Made by a program: the position numbers and the translations under genes
The notes under the pieces: model-generated
Database searches by the model: none
The model's input: the letters and a program-made list of their open reading frames with translations, nothing else
What the model was told of the DNA's origin: nothing
Shown here: positions 45,799-55,383 of the stretch, piece after piece
Numbering within the stretch: position 1 is the first letter of the stretch
Layout: every line of letters starts with the position of its first letter
DNA from: Paenibacillus sp. AN1007
GTDB taxonomy: Bacteria; Bacillota; Bacilli; Paenibacillales; Paenibacillaceae
NCBI RefSeq assembly: GCF_040702995.1
Contig: NZ_CP159992.1
Location: 2,195,501 to 2,259,500 of the forward strand
Direction of reading: 5' to 3'
Length of the DNA stretch: 64,000 nucleotides

Positions 45799-46989
45799 AT
45801 GAAATACCTTATTGCCATCCTTGGCTTACTCGTTGTTTTTGGACTGGCTTATATCGCCAGTAACGGCAAGAAACAGATTCGATACCGACCGCTTGCGGTA
45901 ATGATTGTTTTACAGATTATACTGGCCTATGCCTTGCTGAATACGGAAGTGGGAACATGGCTAATTGGCGGATTTTCCACCGTATTTAAGAACTTGCTTG
46001 ATTATGCAGCCGAAGGGATTACCTTTGTTTTCGGTGGTTTGATCAACGTTGGAGCAGAAGGCGGGAGTGGTCCGTTTTTCCTGACGGTGCTGATGCCGAT
46101 TGTGGTCATCTCTGCCTTAATTGGTATCCTGCAGTATATCCGAATCTTACCTTTTGTTATAAAATATATTGGTCTGGTACTAAGCAAGATCAATGGAATG
46201 GGCAAGCTGGAATCATATAACGCGGTTGCTTCGGCGATTCTGGGGCAATCTGAAGTGTTCATCTCCGTAAAAAAACAAATCGGGCTGCTGCCGAAACATC
46301 GGCTGTACACCCTCTGTGCATCAGCAATGTCCACGGTATCGATGTCCATTGTCGGCGCCTATATGACAATGATTGAACCGAAATATGTAGTGACAGCGCT
46401 TGTGCTTAACCTTTTCGGCGGTTTTATCATTGCTTCCATCGTCAATCCGTATCGGGTTACGGAGGAAGAAGATATATTGGAAGTGCGGGAAGAAGAGAAA
46501 CAATCGTTCTTCGAAATGCTGGGAGAATACATTCTGGACGGATTCAAAGTAGCCATTGTCGTAGCGGCGATGCTGATCGGTTTTGTCGCCCTGATTGCCT
46601 TGATTAACGGAATATTTAGCGCTGTAATCGGTATTTCGTTCCAGGAACTGCTTGGGTATGTATTTGCACCTTTTGCCTTTGTTATGGGTGTCCCTTGGAA
46701 AGAAGCGATTCAGGCAGGCAGTATTATGGCTACCAAAATGGTGTCCAACGAATTTGTGGCGATGCTGAATTTGAGCGAGCAAACGGGATTGTCTGCCAGA
46801 ACAACAGGAATCGTATCCGTCTTCCTCGTATCCTTCGCCAACTTCTCCTCCATCGGTATTATTGCCGGTGCAGTGAAGGGACTTCATGAGAAACAGGGCA
46901 ATGTGGTGGCCCGCTTCGGTCTGAAGCTGCTTTACGGTGCATCGCTGGTCAGCGTACTGTCCGCGATCATCACTGGACTGTTCTTGTAA
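45799..46989 (+). CDS. nupC: NupC-type concentrative nucleoside transporter
   Basis: 396 residues, multi-spanning membrane protein (about ten hydrophobic segments) of the CNT family. Family blocks: [46 protein letters not shown], and [17 protein letters not shown]. It imports nucleosides using a cation gradient. AAAGGAGA precedes the ATG at 45799; an upstream frame start at 45751 lacks one. Only 29 bases separate it from deoB, so both are likely cotranscribed. Confidence 0.93.
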   Translation: MKYLIAILGLLVVFGLAYIASNGKKQIRYRPLAVMIVLQIILAYALLNTEVGTWLIGGFSTVFKNLLDYAAEGITFVFGGLINVGAEGGSGPFFLTVLMPIVVISALIGILQYIRILPFVIKYIGLVLSKINGMGKLESYNAVASAILGQSEVFISVKKQIGLLPKHRLYTLCASAMSTVSMSIVGAYMTMIEPKYVVTALVLNLFGGFIIASIVNPYRVTEEEDILEVREEEKQSFFEMLGEYILDGFKVAIVVAAMLIGFVALIALINGIFSAVIGISFQELLGYVFAPFAFVMGVPWKEAIQAGSIMATKMVSNEFVAMLNLSEQTGLSARTTGIVSVFLVSFANFSSIGIIAGAVKGLHEKQGNVVARFGLKLLYGASLVSVLSAIITGLFL

Positions 46990-47018
46990 GCTGGATTAAT
47001 GGAAGGAGTGCTTAAGTT

Positions 47019-48197
47019 ATGTCAACATTCAAAAGAGTACATCTGATTGTAATGGATTCTGTAGGAATCGGCGAAGCGCCGGATGCAGCAGAATTTGATG
47101 ATTTTGACGTCGATACGCTGGGTCATATCGCACGTGAGCGTGGAGGTCTGAAGATGCCGAATATGGCGAGTCTGGGACTGTCCAACATTAAAGAAATCCA
47201 AGGGATTCCTGCTGCGGATAAACCTAAAGCGTATTACACCAAAATGCAGGAGGCTTCACGCGGCAAGGATACAATGACTGGCCACTGGGAGATTATGGGG
47301 CTGTATATTGATACACCGTTCCGCGTGTTTGAGAACGGCTTCCCGGATGAGCTGATTCAGCGCATTGAGGAGAAGACAGGCCGTAAGGTGATTGGTAACA
47401 AACCAGCCAGCGGCACAGAAATTTTGGATGAGCTGGGTGCGGAGCATGTCGAAACAGGCGCTCTGATTGTGTACACCTCGGCTGACTCGGTACTGCAAAT
47501 TGCAGCGCATGAAGACGTTGTGCCTTTGAAAGAATTGTATGAAATCTGTGAGTTCTGCCGTGAAATCACGCTGGAAGATCCGTACATGCTCGGCCGCATT
47601 ATTGCACGTCCATTCGTTGGTGAAGCGGGGAACTGGAAACGTACGGCGAACCGTCATGACTATGCACTCAAACCATTTGGCCGTACGGTAATGAACGAGC
47701 TGAAAGACGGAGGCCTGGATGTCATTGCTTTGGGTAAAATCTCCGACATTTACGATGGCGAGGGTGTTACGAAAGCGGTACGTACCGTTTCCAATATGGA
47801 TGGCATGGACAAGTTATCCGAAACGATGGACGAAGAGTTCACTGGACTCAGCTTCCTGAACCTGGTTGATTTCGATGCGCTGTATGGTCACCGCCGTGAT
47901 CCGCAAGGGTATGCGCAGGCACTTGAAGATTATGACGCACGTCTGCCGGAGATCTTTGCAAAAATGACAAACGATGATCTGCTGCTGATTACAGCCGACC
48001 ATGGTAACGATCCGACGTACCGAGGTACAGATCATACGCGTGAATATGTTCCACTGCTGGCATACTCCCCGCGTTTCAGCGAGGGGAAAGAGCTGGAGCT
48101 TCGCAGCACGTTTGCCGATCTTGGTGCTACGGTGGCAGAGAACTTTGGCGTGAAATTGCCGGAGTATGGAAAGAGCTTCCTGAATGATTTGAAGTAA
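47019..48197 (+). CDS. deoB: phosphopentomutase
   Basis: 392 residues, alkaline phosphatase superfamily enzyme interconverting (deoxy)ribose 1- and 5-phosphates. [17 protein letters not shown] (metal Asp), [12 protein letters not shown] (the phosphorylated Thr), and [26 protein letters not shown] (metal Asp and His residues) are all complete. AAGGAG lies upstream of the ATG. Links the phosphorylase reactions of DeoD and Pdp to deoC. Confidence 0.96.
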   Translation: MSTFKRVHLIVMDSVGIGEAPDAAEFDDFDVDTLGHIARERGGLKMPNMASLGLSNIKEIQGIPAADKPKAYYTKMQEASRGKDTMTGHWEIMGLYIDTPFRVFENGFPDELIQRIEEKTGRKVIGNKPASGTEILDELGAEHVETGALIVYTSADSVLQIAAHEDVVPLKELYEICEFCREITLEDPYMLGRIIARPFVGEAGNWKRTANRHDYALKPFGRTVMNELKDGGLDVIALGKISDIYDGEGVTKAVRTVSNMDGMDKLSETMDEEFTGLSFLNLVDFDALYGHRRDPQGYAQALEDYDARLPEIFAKMTNDDLLLITADHGNDPTYRGTDHTREYVPLLAYSPRFSEGKELELRSTFADLGATVAENFGVKLPEYGKSFLNDLK

Positions 48198-48387
48198 TTC
48201 AAAAGTCAATTTTAAAGTAATTATACAAGCCATTAGAATCATCAGAAATGATCTGGCCGTCGTCAGTGCAATTTACATGAAGTATTCGGATGAGAGATAC
48301 GATTCTGTTTTTTCAGAAATAAACAGCGGTTTGTGATCCGTTTACTTGCTGTTGGTAAAAGGCTGCTGAGGATAACAAGGAAGCCTT

Positions 48388-48429
48388 CAGCGTACGGGAG
48401 CGACTGCAGAAAAAGCCCCTCCCGCGCTG
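48388..48429 (+). other. hairpin in the deoB-deoD gap
   Basis: CAGCG-TAC-GGGAG pairs with CTCCC-G-CGCTG around an 18-base loop in an otherwise featureless 270-bp gap. It lacks a T tract, so it could be an mRNA-stabilising or processing structure rather than a terminator. Confidence 0.4.
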
Positions 48430-48470
48430 GGCTGAATTCCATTGATAATTAATATATTGGAGGAAATGAC

Positions 48471-49178
48471 ATGAGCACACATATTGGAGCAAAACCCGGA
48501 GATATCGCAGAAACGATCCTTTTGCCGGGAGACCCGCTGCGCGCTAAATATATTGCTGACACCTACCTTGAAGACGTTGTATGTTACAACGAGGTTCGCG
48601 GCATGCTTGGGTTTACAGGTACATATCAAGGTCACCGGATTTCGGTGCAGGGTTCGGGTATGGGGATCCCATCCTTTGCAATCTATGCAAACGAACTCAT
48701 CAGTGAGTATGGCGTAAAAAACCTGATTCGTGTAGGGACTTGCGGAGGAATGCAGGAGCATGTCCGTGTACGTGATGTGATCCTTGCTCAAGCGGCTTGT
48801 ACGGATTCCAGCATGAACAAACACGTTTTCGGCGGATATGACTTCTCGCCAATTGCAACGTTCTCGCTGCTCAAAGAAGCGTATGACCGTGCCACAGCGA
48901 AAGGCATGAAAATCCACGTCGGAAACGTGTTCAGCTCCGATTCCTTCTACCGTGACGACCGTTCTGTGACTGAAAAATTGATGAAACACGGCGTTCTTGG
49001 CGTTGAGATGGAGACAACGGCACTGTACACGATTGCTGCCAAGTTTGGCGTAAATGCCTTGACCATCTTGACGGTAAGTGACCACCTGCTCACGGGTGAA
49101 GAAACCTCCGCTGAAGAGCGCCAAAAAACATTTAACGATATGATGGTCGTTGCTTTGGATACAGCAATTACCCTGTAA
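48471..49178 (+). CDS. deoD: purine nucleoside phosphorylase, DeoD type
   Basis: 235 residues of the hexameric PNP family: [65 protein letters not shown] (phosphate and ribose site) and [13 protein letters not shown]; the catalytic Asp lies in TVSDHLL. It releases purine bases from (deoxy)nucleosides with phosphate. TTGGAGGA precedes the ATG. The following 610 bp to pdp are occupied by three tandem repeats. Confidence 0.95.
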   Translation: MSTHIGAKPGDIAETILLPGDPLRAKYIADTYLEDVVCYNEVRGMLGFTGTYQGHRISVQGSGMGIPSFAIYANELISEYGVKNLIRVGTCGGMQEHVRVRDVILAQAACTDSSMNKHVFGGYDFSPIATFSLLKEAYDRATAKGMKIHVGNVFSSDSFYRDDRSVTEKLMKHGVLGVEMETTALYTIAAKFGVNALTILTVSDHLLTGEETSAEERQKTFNDMMVVALDTAITL

Positions 49179-49377
49179 ACACCGAAACTGGGTTTAGAGC
49201 ACGGAGTGGAGGGGACGGAATCGATTCTGGAGAAGCGAAGCGAGCGCCTTTGTCTCCAAATTTCAACCATGGATAAGATGCTTCAGAGAAATTTGAGAGA
49301 CAACAGCGCTCGGAAGAACGATCCGGAGCCGTAACGGTCTGCAGCGTCACGTGTTTTCTGAAGGCCCCTAATGAATT
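49179..49377 (+). repeat. structured tandem repeat, unit 1 (199 bp)
   Basis: Starts two bases inside the deoD stop region. By eye the plus strand folds as nested stems: GGG/CCC, TTTAGA/TCTGAA and CACG/CGTG close the unit; CGGA(a)TCG/CGATCCG, CGAGCGC/GCGCTCG, TTGTCTCC/GAGAGACAA-type and ATTTC/GAAAT lie inside; a small CCG-TAA-CGG hairpin is on the right side. Differs from unit 2 at about four bases and one indel. Confidence 0.9.
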
Positions 49378-49577
49378 ACACCGAAACTGGGTTTAGAGCA
49401 CGGAGTGGAGGGGACGGAATCGATTCTGGAGAAGCGAAGCGAGCGCCTTTGTCTCCAAATTTCAACCATGGATAAGATGATTCAGAGAAATATGGGAGAC
49501 AACAGCGCTCGGAAGAACGATCCGGAGCCGGAACGGTCTGCAGCGTCACGTGTTTTCTGAAGGCCCGCTAATGAATT
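49378..49577 (+). repeat. structured tandem repeat, unit 2 (200 bp)
   Basis: Near-identical to units 1 and 3 with the same predicted stems. Differences from unit 1 lie in the apical loop (C to A), next to the upper stem (GAGAGAC to GGGAGAC, still pairing with GTCTC), in the small hairpin loop (TAA to GAA) and in the right closing stem (extra G). Confidence 0.9.
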
Positions 49578-49755
49578 ACACCGAAACTGGGTTTAGAGCA
49601 CGGAGTGGAGGGGGCGGAATCGATTCTGGAGAAGCGAAGCGAGCGCCTTTGTCTCCGAATTTCAACCATGGATAAGATGATTCAAGAAATTTGGGAGACA
49701 ACAGCGCTCGGAAGAACGATCCGGAGCCGGAACGGTCTGCAGCGTCACGTGTTCT
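49578..49755 (+). repeat. structured tandem repeat, unit 3 (about 178 bp, 3'-truncated)
   Basis: Same element without the last ~20 bases (no TGAAGGCCC), yet CGTG-T-TCT can still pair with AGA-G-CACG. Ends about 35 bases before the pdp start, just upstream of its ribosome binding site. Confidence 0.88.
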
Positions 49756-49789
49756 GTTTAATTCAATTTTAAAATAAGGAGAGATCATC

Positions 49790-51091
49790 ATGAGAATGGT
49801 AGACATTATTGCCAAAAAGCGCGACGGAAAAGAATTGACAACGGAAGAGATTGATTTCGTCGTTCAAGGATATACGCAGGGAGAAATCCCCGATTATCAA
49901 GTCAGCGCGTGGGCCATGGCTGTGTTTTTCAAAGATATGACGGATAAGGAACGTGCGGATTTGACCATGTCCATGGTGAATTCGGGCGAAACAATCGACT
50001 TGTCTGCGATTGAAGGCGTTAAGGTAGACAAACACTCCACAGGCGGCGTGGGTGACACGACGACTCTGGTACTTGCGCCGCTTGTTGCTGCACTGGATGT
50101 ACCTGTGGCGAAGATGTCCGGTCGTGGTCTGGGACACACGGGTGGTACTACGGACAAGCTGGAATCCGTTGCGGGCTTTCACGTTGAGCTGGAAAAAGAA
50201 GAGTTTATTCGTCTCGTAAACGAACACAAAGTAGCGGTTATCGGTCAAAGCGGCAACCTGACACCTGCGGACAAAAAGCTGTATGCTCTGCGTGACGTAA
50301 CCGCAACGGTAAACTCCATCCCGCTGATTGCCAGCTCCATCATGAGCAAGAAAATCGCAGCAGGTGCGGATGCGATCGTACTGGACGTAAAAACAGGCGC
50401 GGGCGCGTTTATGAAAACAACAGAAGACGCCAAAGAACTGGCGCACGCCATGGTGAGCATTGGTAACAATGTAGGCCGTAAAACAATGGCGGTTATCTCC
50501 GATATGTCACAGCCGCTGGGTCTGGCGATCGGTAACGCTTTGGAAGTAAAAGAAGCAATTCTTACACTGCAGGGTAAAGGACCGAAAGATCTGGAAGAAC
50601 TGTGTCTTGCACTTGGACGTCAAATGGTATTCCTCGCAGGCAAAGCCGATTCACTGGAGCACGCGGAAGAGAAACTCAAAGAAGTCATTCAGAACGGTAA
50701 AGCACTGGAGAAGTTTAAACACTTCTTGGCGAACCAGGGCGGCGATGCTTCGGTAGTAGATCATCCAGATCGTCTGCCGCAGGCAAAATATCTGATTGAA
50801 GTTCCAGCAGATCGTGACGGCTATGTTGCCGGAATCGTTGCGGATGAGATCGGAACGGCTGCGATGCTGCTCGGTGCAGGCCGTGCAACGAAAGAGTCCG
50901 AGATCGATCTGGCAGTAGGTTTGATGCTGAATAAAAAAGTCGGCGACCCGGTGAAAGCTGGAGAGTCTCTAGTAACTATTCATGCCAACCGTGAAGATGT
51001 GGATGCGGTTATCGCCAAAATCAAAGAGAATATTACGATTGCCGATCACGCCGATGCACCCGTGTTGGTCCATGATATCGTAACGGAGTAA
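49790..51091 (+). CDS. pdp: pyrimidine-nucleoside phosphorylase
   Basis: 433 residues of the nucleoside phosphorylase II family: [21 protein letters not shown], the signature [15 protein letters not shown] (phosphate site), [32 protein letters not shown] and SDMSQPLG. Acts on thymidine, uridine and deoxyuridine. AAGGAGA lies 9 bases before the ATG. Last gene of the deo set, separated from deoD by the three structured repeats, and followed by a terminator. Confidence 0.96.
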   Translation: MRMVDIIAKKRDGKELTTEEIDFVVQGYTQGEIPDYQVSAWAMAVFFKDMTDKERADLTMSMVNSGETIDLSAIEGVKVDKHSTGGVGDTTTLVLAPLVAALDVPVAKMSGRGLGHTGGTTDKLESVAGFHVELEKEEFIRLVNEHKVAVIGQSGNLTPADKKLYALRDVTATVNSIPLIASSIMSKKIAAGADAIVLDVKTGAGAFMKTTEDAKELAHAMVSIGNNVGRKTMAVISDMSQPLGLAIGNALEVKEAILTLQGKGPKDLEELCLALGRQMVFLAGKADSLEHAEEKLKEVIQNGKALEKFKHFLANQGGDASVVDHPDRLPQAKYLIEVPADRDGYVAGIVADEIGTAAMLLGAGRATKESEIDLAVGLMLNKKVGDPVKAGESLVTIHANREDVDAVIAKIKENITIADHADAPVLVHDIVTE

Positions 51092-51129
51092 TGAGATAAA
51101 CAGAATGTAAGGAACATAATATAACAAAG

Positions 51130-51166
51130 AAGACGGAGCAGATATTAATCTGCCCGTCTTTTCTTA
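51130..51166 (+). terminator. terminator of the deo operon
   Basis: AAGACGG-A-GCAGAT pairs with ATCTGC-CCGTCTT, followed by TTCTTATG. Confidence 0.8.
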
Positions 51167-51282
51167 TGTTCGTAGGCTGCATGCATGTATGCTAAAGTAC
51201 ATGGATTACCACATGATGCGATTAACTCCGCAGCCCTACACGCACATTCTTATCCAGCATCCTCTCAGCACACTAATAAACC

Positions 51283-52299
51283 TCATTTCCGCTTACTTAC
51301 GATCTTATCAAAGGCCGCTACGGAGTCAGCGTTGGTGTAGATGTAAGGCGAAGCTGGCTGATCCATCGGTGTTACGGCTGCTGCAAGAATCTCCATCGAA
51401 TCTTTACCGTCGACTTGCGCGGAGCCAATAGTACCTCGAATCTGAACCCAGCTATCTTTCTCAAACTGGTTTGCATCGGGAATATGAATCATGACGCCGA
51501 AAGGAGCTGCATCTGCTGGACAGCACATCACGAGAAAACGTCCCAGGGCAAAATGAGATTGGTGCTCCATGCTGTCGTCCCGATATACAAATCCAGTAAG
51601 CATAATCTCTTTGCCCGTGAATTGGCGCTGGAACATATCAATCGTGCCGAGGGTTTCTGAGAATATTTCGGGATACACTTGGATGACAGGCTCGGCATAT
51701 AACCTTTCCGCCAGTGCTGCGAATTCACGGCTGTATTCATCCGGCGGTACAAACTGCACACCAGCTGGTTTCGCTGACCATTCGTTTGTTTGAGATATTT
51801 GAGGTGCTTGTATTACTGGCGGTATGGTAAAATCCCGCACATTCAATCGGGGAGCGGCATCTGGCAGCGGCTCTTTCCGCCGAATTTCAGGGGGAGCATA
51901 GGTCAGGGACATCCCCTTCTGACTAGCCATCGAACTGCCCAAAGCTTGATCTGGAAGCAGAAATCCAAGCAATAGCGGCAGCGCAATCAAACTGTAGACC
52001 AGTGAGCTGCGAATCACGCCGGAAGGAGGGTGATGCTCACATTCGCAGCCCAGTTCATGTCGACCAAAAAGAGCGTGCCATACCATAATAACCGCAATAA
52101 ACAGGAATGGAACCGCAGTGCCGAGAAGCAGTTTTTGCATCGTGGGAGCAAGATAATAATGCAGAGCATTGTTCGATTTGAGGTGCATGATATACACAGC
52201 AAGACTACCAATCCAGCCTGCACGAATAAGAGTATGCCGCTGGGCAGCTATTCTTTTTGCAAAAGAGTTCTGGTTCATCGCAAAATTGGCGGGACTCAT
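51283..52299 (-). CDS. TIGR03943/DUF1980 family protein (YcgQ-like), permease partner
   Basis: About 338 residues. The N-terminal half has several hydrophobic helices (AGWIGSLAVYIMHL, LLLGTAVPFLFIAVIMVWHALF, SLVYSLIALPLLLGFLLP) with a Cys/His cluster GCECEHH between helices; the C-terminal half is soluble with VMCCPADAAPFGVMI, the family's double-Cys motif. It is always encoded with a DUF318-type permease, as here (upstream gene). ATG at 52299 has AAGGAG 8 bases upstream. Suspected role in metal handling, supported by the neighbouring Zur boxes. Confidence 0.8.
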   Translation of the reverse strand: MSPANFAMNQNSFAKRIAAQRHTLIRAGWIGSLAVYIMHLKSNNALHYYLAPTMQKLLLGTAVPFLFIAVIMVWHALFGRHELGCECEHHPPSGVIRSSLVYSLIALPLLLGFLLPDQALGSSMASQKGMSLTYAPPEIRRKEPLPDAAPRLNVRDFTIPPVIQAPQISQTNEWSAKPAGVQFVPPDEYSREFAALAERLYAEPVIQVYPEIFSETLGTIDMFQRQFTGKEIMLTGFVYRDDSMEHQSHFALGRFLVMCCPADAAPFGVMIHIPDANQFEKDSWVQIRGTIGSAQVDGKDSMEILAAAVTPMDQPASPYIYTNADSVAAFDKIVSKRK

Positions 52300-52478
52300 G
52301 ACCCTCACTCCTTTCTGTAATGGATTACTTTATCAGAACCCTTAGCCGGAAAATAATTCACGGCATTAATCATTAACAGCATGAATCAATCCTTCTTTTC
52401 ATTCTCATAGCTCCTCTTCGCGTGAGCTGTCTTTCGTCTCCCTCGACTCAGCCTTATTGCATTCCTTGTTGTCACAAG

Positions 52479-53564
52479 TCATCCCCACAACCACAAGTTC
52501 ACCACCCATGATCCTGCAAACACAAGTGCTATAATCGCCAGACTTAATCCAATCACGAAGCGGGTGCGGAAGGTGGAGAGCAGCATCAGCGTACTTTTGA
52601 AATCGAGCATCGGACCAAGCACAAGGAAGGAAATCAGCGGACCCAAAGCAAAGGTATGCGAGAATGCCGACGCCACAAAAGCATCGGATGTAGAACATAA
52701 GGACAGAACATAAGCAAAGCCCATCATAAATACATAGGACGCTGCAGGGCCGTTCCCCAGCGCAATCAGATCACTGCGGCTCACAAACGTCTGAATACAC
52801 GCTGTAATCAGGGCACCAATCACCAAATATTTGCTCATATCGACGAACTCGTCTCCCGCATGAATGAAAAAGCTGCGCCAGTTTTTTGGGTGAGCATGAT
52901 GATGGCCGTCGGAGATTCCGTGCGAGTGATCATGTGCATGAGTATGAGAGTGTGAGTCATGGTCAGGAGATAAAGCCATTTTAAAACCCGGATGTGTCTT
53001 CACCTCGGCTGCGGCAATTTTAGGTCCACGCAGCGGATTACGTTTAACAAACAGATAGACAAGCCCGCCAACAGCAGAGGCCACAGCAAAAGCCAGTCCC
53101 ATACGAGCGATGGTGATCTCCGGATGATTCGGAAAAGCGAGCAGGGTAGCGGTAAACACAATCGGGTTCACAACAGGCCCGCTTAGAATAAAAGTAATCG
53201 CAATATACACAGGCATCCCTTTATGCATAAGCCGCCGTACAACAGGAATCATGCCGCATTCACAGATCGGAAAAATAATACCGAGCAGCCCGGCTGCAAG
53301 TACGCCGCCAACAGGATGTTTCGGTGTAAGCCTGCGCACCATTTCTTCGGATACAAACCACTGCATGAGCGAGGACAAGAATACACCCATCAGCAGAAAG
53401 GGGACAGCTTCGAGAAAGATACTGACAAACACCGTTTTTATATTTTGCAGTGCTTCGCTATGCCGGACCTGATTTAGATCAGGAGCAAGTGTGATGATAA
53501 CCGGGACAAGGAAAGCACAGGGAACCAGAAAGGTTAGAACCTTCAGACTGGCTGCCATTCTCAT
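52479..53564 (-). CDS. DUF318-type permease (YcgR-like), putative metal transporter
   Basis: About 361 residues with eight or so membrane helices. FLLMGVFLSSLMQWFV, IIFPICECGMIPVVRRL (paired Cys in the membrane region) and ILSGPVVNPIVFTATLLAF are family marks. A central cytoplasmic or external loop is a His/Asp-rich tract (DHDSHSHTHAHDHSHG, then GHHHAH), a likely zinc-binding stretch. ATG at 53564 has GGAGGT upstream; the longer frame to 53693 would run through the Zur-box region. Preceded by a Zur box on this strand, so probably induced by zinc starvation. Confidence 0.82.
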   Translation of the reverse strand: MRMAASLKVLTFLVPCAFLVPVIITLAPDLNQVRHSEALQNIKTVFVSIFLEAVPFLLMGVFLSSLMQWFVSEEMVRRLTPKHPVGGVLAAGLLGIIFPICECGMIPVVRRLMHKGMPVYIAITFILSGPVVNPIVFTATLLAFPNHPEITIARMGLAFAVASAVGGLVYLFVKRNPLRGPKIAAAEVKTHPGFKMALSPDHDSHSHTHAHDHSHGISDGHHHAHPKNWRSFFIHAGDEFVDMSKYLVIGALITACIQTFVSRSDLIALGNGPAASYVFMMGFAYVLSLCSTSDAFVASAFSHTFALGPLISFLVLGPMLDFKSTLMLLSTFRTRFVIGLSLAIIALVFAGSWVVNLWLWG

Positions 53565-53641
53565 ATAAAAGACCTCCGTCACTTGAACTTTGCTAGAATA
53601 TATGCTTGTACTTGCGGCTGCATACATCGTTCTTTCATGTA

Positions 53642-53660
53642 AATCAGTAAATTTACGATT
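53642..53660 (-). promoter_or_regulatory. Zur box 1 (permease side)
   Basis: AATCAGTAAATTTACGATT, an imperfect inverted repeat matching the Bacillus Zur consensus (TCGTAAT-N-ATTACGA core). It lies 77 bases upstream of the permease start. Confidence 0.65.
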
Positions 53661-53686
53661 AAACGACCGGCCCTCCATGATCCAAG

Positions 53687-53748
53687 TTGACAAGTAAAAG
53701 CGGAGTAAGCTATAGTTGTTGAAGTATTTAATAGTAACAATTACGATT
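53687..53748 (+). promoter_or_regulatory. promoter with Zur box 2 for the COG0523 gene
   Basis: TTGACA (53687-53692) and TATAGT (53711-53716) at 18-base spacing, followed by AATAGTAACAATTACGATT (53730-53748) over the expected start of transcription, the usual position for Zur repression. Confidence 0.65.
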
Positions 53749-53848
53749 AAATACTCATGAAAATCAATTCATTATCATGTTGTTCCCTGAGTCTGGAACA
53801 GAACCCGTCTATGTTTCAAAGAAATAGAAGAGAGCGGAGGAAATGAAT

Positions 53849-55096
53849 ATGTCCATGTCTGAGTTAATATCAGAGTTAGAGTCAGTGTCAAGATCAGAAC
53901 AAGAGCAGCAGATGAACAAACGTATACCTGTCACGGTTCTTAGCGGTTATCTTGGAGCTGGTAAGACGACGCTGCTTAACCACGTGCTTCATAATCGGGA
54001 GGGTATGCGAGTGGCTGTCATCGTAAACGACCTGAGTGAAGTTAATATTGATGCTGGCCTGATCCGGGATGGAGGAGGTTTATCACGAATTGACGAGAAG
54101 CTGGTCGAGATGTCAAACGGATGCATCTGCTGCACACTTCGTGAAGATCTGCTGAAAGAGGTAGAGCGGCTTGCGCTGGATGGATCGTTCGATTACATAT
54201 TAATTGAATCTACGGGCATTGGCGAACCGCTTCCTGTGGCTCAAACATTTACCTATATAGATGAGGAACTCGGCATTGATCTGACCCGGTTCACGCGTTT
54301 GGACACGATGGTAACGGTGGTGGATGCAGCTCAGTTTTGGCGTGACTTTTATTCAAAAGAGACGCTGAAGGATCGTGGACAGGAGGTTGGGGAAGATGAC
54401 ATGCGGGGCATTGTGCATTTGCTGACCGACCAGGTTGAATTTTGCGACGTTCTCGTATTGAACAAATGTGATCTGGTGTCCGAAGAAGAGCTGTCGAAGC
54501 TGGAAAAGGCACTGCACGCGATGCAGCCTGAGGCCAAGTTGATTCCTGCGACACATGGACAGATTGATCCGAGAGAGATTTTGAACACGGGACGGTTTGA
54601 TTTTGAAAAAGCAAGCCAGTCCGCGGGATGGATCCGCGAATTAATGAAAGAAGAGCATACGCCTGAAACCGAGGAATACGGTATTCATTCGTTTGTATAC
54701 CACCGCAAACGTCCGTTCCATCCCGAGCGCCTGCTGCGCTGGATCGCCAAGTGGCCGGAAAACATCATACGTTCCAAAGGTTTAATGTGGTTGGCGACCC
54801 GTAACCATATGGCCATTTCATTCAGCCATGCGGGAACTTCCAAACAGCTTGCGCCCGCGGGCATATGGGTTGGTGCGATGAGCGAGGAGGAGCGGCATCT
54901 GCATTTTGGCGGCACACTTCCAGCTATTCCGGATTGGGATGAAGAATGGGGTGACCGGGTTACCAAGCTGGTGTTTATCGGGATCGATATGGATCGGACG
55001 GCTGTTGAACAATCACTCGATGAGACACTGCTGACAGATGCAGAGATGCAGAAGAACTGGCGCGAGTTGAAAGATCCTTTTCCACAGTGGAGCTGA
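53849..55096 (+). CDS. COG0523 GTPase, putative zinc metallochaperone (YciC/ZagA-like)
   Basis: 415 residues of the G3E GTPase family. Walker A is [16 protein letters not shown], the metal-binding motif is [13 protein letters not shown] (CxCC), [12 protein letters not shown] is the switch region, and LNKCDLV is the base-recognition motif (NKxD). A C-terminal CobW-C domain follows (about 270-400). Zur-controlled members deliver zinc to client enzymes during starvation. ATG at 53849 has GGAGG 8 bases upstream. Divergent from the permease pair and followed by L33 and znu genes. Confidence 0.9.
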   Translation: MSMSELISELESVSRSEQEQQMNKRIPVTVLSGYLGAGKTTLLNHVLHNREGMRVAVIVNDLSEVNIDAGLIRDGGGLSRIDEKLVEMSNGCICCTLREDLLKEVERLALDGSFDYILIESTGIGEPLPVAQTFTYIDEELGIDLTRFTRLDTMVTVVDAAQFWRDFYSKETLKDRGQEVGEDDMRGIVHLLTDQVEFCDVLVLNKCDLVSEEELSKLEKALHAMQPEAKLIPATHGQIDPREILNTGRFDFEKASQSAGWIRELMKEEHTPETEEYGIHSFVYHRKRPFHPERLLRWIAKWPENIIRSKGLMWLATRNHMAISFSHAGTSKQLAPAGIWVGAMSEEERHLHFGGTLPAIPDWDEEWGDRVTKLVFIGIDMDRTAVEQSLDETLLTDAEMQKNWRELKDPFPQWS

Positions 55097-55106
55097 TATA
55101 TACATG

Positions 55107-55159
55107 TTGACAAAAGAAAAAGCATAGGCTACTATCATTAAATAGTAATTATTACGAAT
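55107..55159 (+). promoter_or_regulatory. promoter with Zur box 3 for rpmG
   Basis: TTGACA (55107-55112), 17 bases, TACTAT (55130-55135), then AATAGTAATTATTACGAAT (55141-55159) immediately downstream, fitting repression by Zur. Confidence 0.7.
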
Positions 55160-55179
55160 AAACATAAGGAGGCAGTACC

Positions 55180-55329
55180 ATGAGAGTCATTGTAACTTTA
55201 GCCTGCACAGAATGCGGAGATCGCAACTATACCACAACAAAAAACAAGCGCAACCATCCGGAACGTCTGGAAATGAAGAAGTATTCACCTCGTTTGAAGA
55301 AGGTGACCATCCACCGTGAAACACGCTAA
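55180..55329 (+). CDS. rpmG: ribosomal protein L33, zinc-independent-type paralogue
   Basis: 49 residues starting [17 protein letters not shown] and ending HRETR, the full length of bacterial L33. It keeps only the first Cys pair (CTEC); the later Cys of the usual KKYC segment is Ser here (KKYSPRLKK), so it could not form a normal zinc ribbon. Zur-repressed Cys-depleted L33 paralogues replace zinc-containing L33 when zinc is scarce, which fits the Zur box just upstream. AAGGAGG lies 6-7 bases before the ATG. Confidence 0.92.
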   Translation: MRVIVTLACTECGDRNYTTTKNKRNHPERLEMKKYSPRLKKVTIHRETR

Positions 55330-55347
55330 AAAAATTTGATTTCTTTA

Positions 55348-55366
55348 AATCGTAATATTTACGAAT
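55348..55366 (+). promoter_or_regulatory. Zur box 4 for the znu operon
   Basis: AATCGTAATATTTACGAAT, a near-consensus Zur site, 18 bases before the znuC start and after the L33 stop. Confidence 0.7.
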
Positions 55367-55383
55367 TGGAAAGAGGTAAACGC

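Noticed and set aside
49179..49755. CRISPR array
   Set aside because: Units are contiguous ~200-bp copies with no unique spacers and no cas genes nearby.
49168..49815. Short minus-strand frames inside the three repeats that share an SYPWLKFGDKGARFASPESIP-type peptide
   Set aside because: The shared peptide follows from the DNA repeats; no start signals fit, and the structured-element reading explains the sequence better.
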